Shown here: piece after piece, positions 52,686 to 59,075 of the stretch
Position numbering within the stretch: position 1 is the first letter of the stretch
Layout: each line of letters begins with the position of its first letter
Assembly: GCA_017405865.1 (NCBI GenBank)
Contig: JAFQZN010000008.1
Location: forward strand, 145,539-209,538
Direction: 5' to 3'
Source of the DNA: Oscillospiraceae bacterium
GTDB taxonomy: Bacteria > Bacillota > Clostridia > Oscillospirales > Oscillospiraceae
DNA: 64,000 nucleotides
Notes under the pieces: model-generated
Seen by the model: the letters and a program-made list of their open reading frames with translations, nothing else
Databases searched by the model: none
Told to the model about the DNA's origin: nothing
Position numbers and translations under genes: made by a program

Positions 52686-53584
52686 TTGGAAATGTTCAGC
52701 CTTTTCAGTATTATCTCAGACAATCTGTCCTTGCTGTGATCGCCCACAAAGCTGTTATGGGGGGTGAGGAGCGCAGACTCCAAGTCCCATAGCACGCTGT
52801 TCTCCGGCAGCGGTTCCTCTTCAAAAACGTCCAGTACAGCACCGATGAGGCGCTTCGCGCAAAGCGCGTCACAGAGCGCAGCCTCATCGAGGACACCTCC
52901 GCGGGCAATATTGACAAGAACCGCGTGAGGCTTCAGCAAGTTGATCCGGTGCCGATCCATAAGATGGACGGTGTCGTCCGTCAGCGGGATCGTCAGAACA
53001 AGAACGTCCGTAGCCGGAAGCAGCGTATCTAACTCATTGAGTGGAAAAATCGTTTCGTAGGTTCCATTCGTGCACGGTGCAATATCCACACCGATGACGC
53101 GGCAGCCGAAGGCTTTGAACCGTATCGCACATTCGGTCCCGACGCTGCCGCAGCCGAGGATAGTGACGGTTTTGCCGTAGAGTTCTAAAAGACCGCGGTG
53201 TTTCTCCCACTTGTGGGCTTTTTGATTTTCATAGAAAAAACGCGATTGTTTATATAATTGCAGCACGCCGCAGACGGCGAACTCCGCCATTGGAATGCTG
53301 TACACGCCTCGGGCGTTGTGGATTTCAATGTTGTGCGCCTGCACGTAATCCATATCAACCCGATCAAAGCCGGCGCTTGTGAGCTGGATAAAGCGTAGAT
53401 TTGGAAAATGCGCAATGGGATGATGCAGGAACAATCCGTTGCAGATTACACCCTCGACCCATTCGGGTTTGCAGGGTAATTCGTCTGCTTCCTGCTGCAG
53501 GAAGCAGACTCGATGTCCCAGCCTCTCGATCTCCTCAATATACACTTTGGCGTCAGTCCACGCTCCGGTAGTAAGCAGATTCAT
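52682..53584 (-). CDS. D-isomer-specific 2-hydroxyacid dehydrogenase
   Basis: A 300-aa NAD-dependent dehydrogenase with the Rossmann loop TILGCGSVGTECA and the Arg-Glu-His catalytic set in VNIARGGVLDEAAL, VFEEEPLPENS and LLTPHNSFVGDHS. It converts a 2-oxo acid and a D-2-hydroxy acid. It is 9 bp downstream of the HpaI-type aldolase, whose products are 2-oxo acids, and coupled to the GT4 gene. The physiological substrate is unknown. Confidence 0.92.
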   Translation of the reverse strand: MNLLTTGAWTDAKVYIEEIERLGHRVCFLQQEADELPCKPEWVEGVICNGLFLHHPIAHFPNLRFIQLTSAGFDRVDMDYVQAHNIEIHNARGVYSIPMAEFAVCGVLQLYKQSRFFYENQKAHKWEKHRGLLELYGKTVTILGCGSVGTECAIRFKAFGCRVIGVDIAPCTNGTYETIFPLNELDTLLPATDVLVLTIPLTDDTVHLMDRHRINLLKPHAVLVNIARGGVLDEAALCDALCAKRLIGAVLDVFEEEPLPENSVLWDLESALLTPHNSFVGDHSKDRLSEIILKRLNISK

Positions 53585-53593
53585 TGTCGTACC

Positions 53594-54439
53594 CTATTTG
53601 TTACCGTCGCTCATGCCCTTGCATATGCGATCCACCAAGCGGACAACGTCCCTTTCGTTTTCAAAAAAGAACTTGCTGTGCTGCTCGCACTCGCGTTCCA
53701 GTGCGCGAATCTCGCGCACACCGTTAAGGAAGGTAGCTTTGATTTCGTCGAGATCCTGTATCTTTGTAGCATCGCAGAAGCTCCGCGACAGGATCGCGCA
53801 GGTAGAGCCTAAACGGTAGTGTTCCTTGATGATATATTCGGACGGGAGCATTCCCCTGCCGATCGTCGCAATGCCGCCAAAGCCGTAAGATACGCCTTTC
53901 TTCCGCAGCTTTAGGCAAAGCCGCTCCACAGTGCCGTCAGCGAGTAGCTCAAACATGAACGACATCCCATAGCCAAGGCTCAAATCGTTCAGCCCGATAT
54001 GGACTTCGTCCACCCCTTCGACTGTGAGAATTTCATCAATGCATTCCACTGCTTCCGGTGTTTCCAGCAACAGCATCGTTTTTGTCCTTCCGTTCACAAG
54101 ACGGACAAAGCTGCGAACCTCTTCAGCTGTCTTAAAGAACGGCAGCATGATCACGTCTGCTCCTGCCGCAAGAACAGCGTTGATTTCTTCCTCGGAGGGC
54201 GGGTAATCCGAGAGCGCATCATGAATCGGGTTGACACGCACCAGCACTTCCGCCTTGGTGACAGCGCGCTTGACGTTGACCACGTCCTGCACGGTATGAT
54301 GGCATTTCACCGTATCCAGATCTTTTTGCCTGGCGTCCTTGCCGATGAATTCCATATCCACGAAAATGCGATCCACGCCGGCAGCCTCTGCGATCTGCGC
54401 AACTTCCGGCTGGTTGGTGATGTACATCAATTTCAGCAT
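53594..54439 (-). CDS. HpcH/HpaI-family aldolase
   Basis: A 281-aa class II (metal) pyruvate-type aldolase. The family pattern is DRIFVDMEFIG near the start, VLVRVNP with the conserved Arg, MLLLETPEAVECIDEIL with the metal-binding Glu, and GVDEVHIGLNDLSLGYG with the Asp. Members cleave or form 4-hydroxy-2-oxo acids from pyruvate and an aldehyde. Next to a 2-hydroxyacid dehydrogenase, it probably makes a short acid for the polymer. AGGAAAG precedes the ATG. Confidence 0.9.
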   Translation of the reverse strand: MLKLMYITNQPEVAQIAEAAGVDRIFVDMEFIGKDARQKDLDTVKCHHTVQDVVNVKRAVTKAEVLVRVNPIHDALSDYPPSEEEINAVLAAGADVIMLPFFKTAEEVRSFVRLVNGRTKTMLLLETPEAVECIDEILTVEGVDEVHIGLNDLSLGYGMSFMFELLADGTVERLCLKLRKKGVSYGFGGIATIGRGMLPSEYIIKEHYRLGSTCAILSRSFCDATKIQDLDEIKATFLNGVREIRALERECEQHSKFFFENERDVVRLVDRICKGMSDGNK

Positions 54440-54459
54440 AGCAATATCTTTCCTGTGGT

Positions 54460-55128
54460 TTACACCTTGGCTTCTTCGTCTTTGACGACGGTAGCGCTCT
54501 TGTTCTCGTTATCGGCGTTTGTAAACACCTTGCCGATCGTCGTGAAAAAGATTTTCAGATCGAGGCCAAATGAGACGTGGTCAACGTACCAGACGTTGAG
54601 CTGAATTCGTTTGTTCCACTCCACGTCCTTGCGTCCGTTGATCTGCGCCCAGCCGGTGATCCCGGGGCGTACGTCGAACATCCGCCGCTGTTCGTCGGTG
54701 TACTGTTCGATCGGCCACGGGTGATAGGTCAGCGGAGGGCGCGGCCCGATCAGCGACATGTCACCTTTCAGAAGATTCCATGCCTGCGGCAGCTCGTCGA
54801 TCGACGTTTTGCGAAGGATTTTCCCGACCTTTGTTACCCTTGGATCGTCATTATTACTGTAAACACCGGAGCCGATATGCTCCGCATTTACAATCATCGT
54901 TCGAAATTTGTAGATTTTGAATTCCTTTCCTCCGCGTCCAAGCCTTGTTTGCTTGAAGAGCACCGGCCCCTTGGAATTCAGCTTAATCGCCAGCATTGTG
55001 AGCAGGAAGAGCGGAGACAAAAGGATGAGCGCGAGAGCGGCCAGCATCATATCAAGGAATCGCTTCACAAAACGATTGTAAAGTCTTTCCGACGCCGGTT
55101 TCTTCAGTAATTCTTGACCGTTTGCCAT
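54460..55128 (-). CDS. Initiating phosphoglycosyl transferase (PglC/EpsL type)
   Basis: A 222-aa monotopic sugar transferase that moves a sugar-1-phosphate onto undecaprenyl phosphate, the committed first step of repeat-unit assembly. It has one N-terminal re-entrant hydrophobic segment (MMLAALALILLSPLFLL), YKFRTMIVNAE, the Asp-Glu dyad in TSIDELPQAWNLLKGDM, SLIGPRPPL and PGITGWAQINGR. The small form fits PglC-like enzymes acting on diNAcBac-type sugars. GGGGAG precedes the ATG. Confidence 0.95.
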   Translation of the reverse strand: MANGQELLKKPASERLYNRFVKRFLDMMLAALALILLSPLFLLTMLAIKLNSKGPVLFKQTRLGRGGKEFKIYKFRTMIVNAEHIGSGVYSNNDDPRVTKVGKILRKTSIDELPQAWNLLKGDMSLIGPRPPLTYHPWPIEQYTDEQRRMFDVRPGITGWAQINGRKDVEWNKRIQLNVWYVDHVSFGLDLKIFFTTIGKVFTNADNENKSATVVKDEEAKV

Positions 55129-55163
55129 CGCAAAACTCCCCTTTTCCGCTTATCCTTCAAGAA

Positions 55164-57038
55164 TTAGTTCACTGTAACAGGACGGTGATATGTCGGCACG
55201 ATCTTTTCGACCATATCCCGGATATGATCGTCATTTTCCTCGCAGGCTTTTTCCAGCTGCACGAGCTGCTGGGCAAGCTCGATATCGTTGATGTCCAGCG
55301 GCTTACCGATGTGAATGAGGTTGTTCGCAGTAGAACGAAGTCCCTCTTCGTTCATCAGCATTTCCTCGTAGAGCTTTTCTCCCGGGCGAAGGCCGGTATA
55401 CTTTACTTCGATGTCCACATCAGGCTCAAAACCGGACAGGCGGATCAGATTCCGCGCCAGATCGTCGATCTTGACGGGTTCTCCCATATCGAGAACGAAG
55501 ATCTCACCGCGGTTGGCATAGACGCCCGCCTGCAGGACAAGCGACACTGCCTCCGGGATCGTCATGAAGAAGCGAATAATATCAGGATGGGTCACCGTGA
55601 CCGGTCCGCCCTCCGCGATCTGCTTTTTGAACAGAGGAATAACGCTGCCGTTGCTGCCAAGTACGTTACCGAAGCGCACCGCGACGAATTTCGTGGATGA
55701 GGCATTCGCCATCATCTGCACGATCATTTCGCAGATTCGCTTCGACGCGCCCATGATATTGGTGGGATTGACCGCCTTATCGGTCGAGATCAGCACGAAG
55801 GTTTCCGCATTGTAGACCGCAGCCGCTTTCGCGACGTGATAGGTGCCGAAGACGTTATTCTTGATCGCCTCGTTCGGACTTTCTTCCATCAGCGGCACGT
55901 GCTTGTGCGCTGCGGCGTGGAAGATGATCTGCGGACGGTAGGTGTCAAACACCTGCTGGACGCGGTCGGTATCCCGCACCGATCCAATCAAGGTGATCAA
56001 ATTCAAATCAGGATAGGCGCGCTTGAGCTCCTGCTGGATCTCGTACGCGTTGTTTTCATAAATATCAAAAATAATCAGTTTCGCAGGGTTGTGCTGCGCG
56101 ATCTGGCGGCAGAGCTCGCTGCCGATCGACCCGCCACCGCCGGTCACAAGGACGGTTTTCCCACTTAAATAGCCGGCGATCTGTCCGAGATCGACTTCGA
56201 CGCTCTCCCTGCCGAGGAGGTCCATAATGTCAACCTCGCGGATCTTCTGGATACTGACCTCGCCGTTTGCAAGCTGGAAAATGCCGGGCATGATTTTCAG
56301 GCGGCAGCCGGTGGACTGACAGATTTTTAAAATTTCTTTTCTGTCTTTTGTTTTTGCTGCAGGAATCGCGAAGATGATCTCTGACACGCGGTATTCCTCC
56401 GCCAGACGGACGATGTCTTTTCTACCGCCGCAAATCTTGACGTTGCGCAGATAACTGCCGCGCTTCTGAACGTCGTCGTCGACGATGCAGACGACTTGGT
56501 TTTGCGAATACTCGCTCGTCTGAAATTCGCGCAAAACCAGCATACCGGCGTTGCCTGCGCCGATCAGCATCGTTCTTTTCCGTTCCGAACGATAATTCTT
56601 CTTTTTTCTATAGTCTCGAATAACGCGGTAAGAATAGCGAATTGTCAGCGAAAACAGAATCGTCAACAATCCGAAGAGGATTGGGAAGCTCTTCGGCAGA
56701 TGGATCGCATTCGTCAGAATCAGGATCATCTGGATTGCACAGAGCGTTACGACAGCATAGCAGACGTGGAGCAGTTCGTCAATGCTCGCGTATTCCCACA
56801 GGCTTTTATAAAGATTGAGCGGAATGGAAATCAGAATCAGACCAAGGGCAAAGAAAGGCACGGTTTTCAACAAATCCGGGCCATAATCGCTCAGATAGAC
56901 ATCGATGTTGAAATCCTGGCGAATCCAACCGGCAAGTAAAGAGGACAGCACAACGGTCAGAATGTCTGCAATAATCAGCCCGATCATGCGGACGATCCGC
57001 TTCATTCGGTCTTGACGGCTGCTCTCCAAGTCGCTCAC
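55164..57038 (-). CDS. Membrane UDP-sugar 4,6-dehydratase, CapD/PglF/WbpM type
   Basis: A 624-aa protein with four N-terminal membrane segments (about 15-115), a first Rossmann-like domain (TMLIGAGNAGMLVLREF) and the SDR domain with VLVTGGGGSIGSELCRQI. The Ser-Met-Lys catalytic set is in STDKAVNPTNIMGASKR. Converts UDP-GlcNAc to the 4-keto-6-deoxy sugar, the entry to bacillosamine-type initiating sugars; it sits just before the phosphoglycosyl transferase. The start is GTG 57038 in a GTGA overlap with the upstream gene; ATG 57005 is less likely. Confidence 0.94.
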   Translation of the reverse strand: MSDLESSRQDRMKRIVRMIGLIIADILTVVLSSLLAGWIRQDFNIDVYLSDYGPDLLKTVPFFALGLILISIPLNLYKSLWEYASIDELLHVCYAVVTLCAIQMILILTNAIHLPKSFPILFGLLTILFSLTIRYSYRVIRDYRKKKNYRSERKRTMLIGAGNAGMLVLREFQTSEYSQNQVVCIVDDDVQKRGSYLRNVKICGGRKDIVRLAEEYRVSEIIFAIPAAKTKDRKEILKICQSTGCRLKIMPGIFQLANGEVSIQKIREVDIMDLLGRESVEVDLGQIAGYLSGKTVLVTGGGGSIGSELCRQIAQHNPAKLIIFDIYENNAYEIQQELKRAYPDLNLITLIGSVRDTDRVQQVFDTYRPQIIFHAAAHKHVPLMEESPNEAIKNNVFGTYHVAKAAAVYNAETFVLISTDKAVNPTNIMGASKRICEMIVQMMANASSTKFVAVRFGNVLGSNGSVIPLFKKQIAEGGPVTVTHPDIIRFFMTIPEAVSLVLQAGVYANRGEIFVLDMGEPVKIDDLARNLIRLSGFEPDVDIEVKYTGLRPGEKLYEEMLMNEEGLRSTANNLIHIGKPLDINDIELAQQLVQLEKACEENDDHIRDMVEKIVPTYHRPVTVN

Positions 57039-58195
57039 CTTCTTTCTTCCTCATTGCCGAGCAGCGAAAGGTTCTTTACCTTGTGGAAATATGAAGATAT
57101 CCTATTCGGCATTAAAAGTGCTATTTTGACCCAGCGTACTACCCAAAGCAGCGGCAGTAAAAACGGGACGTATTTCAAACACGGGTATCCCTCTTTCATA
57201 TTCTTATAGGGAGGGAATACCTCGGAAAGTGCGATCAAAAGCTTTGCGGTGCGGAGCGATTTTCCGTCCTGAATGATCTTCAGCGCAGTTGATTTCATAC
57301 TGCTATCGCCGTATGTGCCGCTTTCAAGCACGCGGTAATGATACTGGAGAAGCTCTTGCGAGATTTGCGTCGCTTCCTCTGCGAACCAGCAGTCCGCAAG
57401 GCGCTCAAATGATTCTGCAAAGGCAAGAAGACCGAGCTTTTTCAGCTCGCCAACAATATATTCCCGTTGCAGCGTATCGTTCAGCCTGTTTCGCATAAAA
57501 TATACGTCCAGGACCGAGCGGATTCCCGTGCCGAACTTAAAAAAATGCTTATATGCATGCGCCAACATATAGATATAGCCGTCGTTCCAATTCATGCGAC
57601 AGGTCAAGCCTTCTGCTTCATAGGTCGCCTTGTCCCAAAAATCCGCATAATAGAAAAACAGCTTGTTCTCCCGCGGCAGCAGATAGTTATGTATCTCAAC
57701 GTTCAAATACGGCAGTTTATGATAGTCCCGATTGTGGCTTGTCGTTTGATCTGCAAGATATGTGTAGCCTTCTGCCAGCATAATCTCATGCGCGCGCTCT
57801 ATATCTTCCGGCTTCACCAAAATGTCCAGATCACACATTTCGCGCAGCTCCGGCGCGGGATAGATTTTGCGGATGACGCTGCCTTTCAACGGCATATTAC
57901 GGATGCCAGCAGCAGAGAATCTTTCACAGAGTCGCTCACATTCGTGCTCCTGGTTAAAGTTGGTCACAAGATTGCGCGAATACAGCGTTGACCATTCCTT
58001 TGATAGTTCAGAACCAATATCAAAACCAGACGCTTGAATTGCTCTGTACGCCATGGTAGAAAGGCTCTGGGATTTCGCATATTCAAACAGGTCGTCCCAC
58101 GAAACGTCCTCCGGCTTCGGAGCCGCTAACCTGTTATGAAGCACTGAACGCAGAAGCTCAAGCAAATATTCACTTGTTCTCGCGCTGACTTGCAT
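57035..58195 (-). CDS. Nucleotidyltransferase-family protein (PF14907 type), copy 2
   Basis: A 386-aa protein with the NTP_transf_5 core MPLKGSVIRKIYPAPELREMCDLDILV and LAHAYKHFFKFGTGIR. It is related in layout to the protein at 25813-27057. It follows the PqqD-like and S26-like genes by 5 bp and precedes the dehydratase, so it belongs to the head of the polysaccharide operon. Similar proteins occur in lasso-peptide and exosortase-linked clusters, but no enzymatic role is proven. GAGGT lies 7 nt before the ATG. Confidence 0.85.
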   Translation of the reverse strand: MQVSARTSEYLLELLRSVLHNRLAAPKPEDVSWDDLFEYAKSQSLSTMAYRAIQASGFDIGSELSKEWSTLYSRNLVTNFNQEHECERLCERFSAAGIRNMPLKGSVIRKIYPAPELREMCDLDILVKPEDIERAHEIMLAEGYTYLADQTTSHNRDYHKLPYLNVEIHNYLLPRENKLFFYYADFWDKATYEAEGLTCRMNWNDGYIYMLAHAYKHFFKFGTGIRSVLDVYFMRNRLNDTLQREYIVGELKKLGLLAFAESFERLADCWFAEEATQISQELLQYHYRVLESGTYGDSSMKSTALKIIQDGKSLRTAKLLIALSEVFPPYKNMKEGYPCLKYVPFLLPLLWVVRWVKIALLMPNRISSYFHKVKNLSLLGNEEERR

Positions 58196-58200
58196 ATAAG

Positions 58201-58677
58201 CTACCTCGAAATCAACTTTTTAATTCTTCTTTTCAGTCCGTTCCACTTCCCGTTGATGCGGAAGAAAAAAGGCCTGATCGGCAGCACCCACGTCCAGACG
58301 GTACGATAGATACGATAAAGCACATTTCTGTTGGTCATCGTTCTGCCCTTGCGGACATACTCCGTGGCAAGACCGATCATCTGCTCCCGGCGCAGTCCCT
58401 TTTCCAGCCACCATTGGTGGTCGCCGCAGCAGGTATAGGTACCGTCCTTGCAGACCTTGACGATCCGATGCAGCACAAAAGCGCCGTTCGCCCTGCGGTA
58501 AAGCGGAAGATCGTTTTTCTTCAGCTTTTCCGGCAGCGGTGACAGCGTCACTTTGTCCCTTTCGCCGACGATAAAGGGATACATACTCGTTCCCGTAATC
58601 GTCAGCGAAAATGTACCGCCCTGGTCAAGGGTTTCTTTAATCAAGGGATAATAATCGGCAAGTGAAATCTTACTCAA
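58201..58677 (-). CDS. S24/S26-type peptidase-like protein with Ser-His motif
   Basis: A 158-aa protein with the signal-peptidase I serine motif TGTSMYPFI (Ser31 from the TTG start). Where the bacterial enzyme has Lys it has FVLHRIVKV (His70), and then CCGDHQWWLEKG. The Ser-His pair is like the archaeal and ER signal peptidases. No N-terminal anchor; a mildly hydrophobic stretch near 120-140 may touch the membrane. I start at TTG 58677 (LSKISLADYYPLI), overlapping the PqqD gene by 8 nt; the frame reaches 58743 without a better start. Confidence 0.75.
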   Translation of the reverse strand: MSKISLADYYPLIKETLDQGGTFSLTITGTSMYPFIVGERDKVTLSPLPEKLKKNDLPLYRRANGAFVLHRIVKVCKDGTYTCCGDHQWWLEKGLRREQMIGLATEYVRKGRTMTNRNVLYRIYRTVWTWVLPIRPFFFRINGKWNGLKRRIKKLISR

Positions 58678-58933
58678 GGCAGCCGGCCTCAAGCAGTTTG
58701 TCGATGAAGTCGGCAGAACAGGTACGCGCCGTAGCCTCGTCAACGTCGTATTCGCCGAGCAATGCTGCGGTCAAGCCATCGACGTCGCTGCCCTTTTCCA
58801 GCTCTTTCCACAGAAATGCGCCGGAGTCGTTGAGCGTAATCATGCCGTTGAAGTCAACGCTTGCCGCGCCGACAGGAACGACGATGTTGGAGCCCGCGAT
58901 GGAGCGAAGCACGAAGCCCTCTTTGATCTTCAT
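58670..58933 (-). CDS. PqqD-like protein (RiPP-recognition-element fold)
   Basis: An 87-aa protein of the PqqD family: MKIKEGFVLRSIAGSNIVVPV, MITLNDSGAFLWKELEKG and the C-terminal helix FIDKLLEAGCLE. PqqD domains bind leader peptides for modifying enzymes; in glycan and exosortase-like loci their partner is unknown. It is the first gene after the promoter at 59014-59042. GAGG precedes the ATG. No precursor peptide gene is recognisable nearby. Confidence 0.88.
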   Translation of the reverse strand: MKIKEGFVLRSIAGSNIVVPVGAASVDFNGMITLNDSGAFLWKELEKGSDVDGLTAALLGEYDVDEATARTCSADFIDKLLEAGCLE

Positions 58934-59013
58934 AGTTAATACCTCATTTCTATTAATTACGAGTCATTGATAAAAGCCTTTTTCGGGTTTCATATCAATC
59001 TACATACAATGTG

Positions 59014-59042
59014 ATTATAACATTCAAGAATAATAATTGCAA
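59014..59042 (-). promoter_or_regulatory. SigA-type promoter of the polysaccharide locus
   Basis: Minus-strand TTGCAA (59037-59042), 17-bp spacer, perfect TATAAT (59014-59019), about 80 bp before the PqqD start. It is the only convincing promoter I found for the leftward polysaccharide genes; from here to the terminator at 17794 all genes point the same way. Confidence 0.8.
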
Positions 59043-59075
59043 CGGAAATTTGTCCGTATCTTGCATTTTCTGTCG

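Noticed and set aside
57035..58933. Lasso peptide or other RiPP cluster
   Set aside because: PqqD-like and nucleotidyltransferase-like genes fit, but no precursor peptide, B2-type protease, Asn-synthetase-like cyclase or transporter is present. The only very short frames upstream of the PqqD gene are under ten codons.
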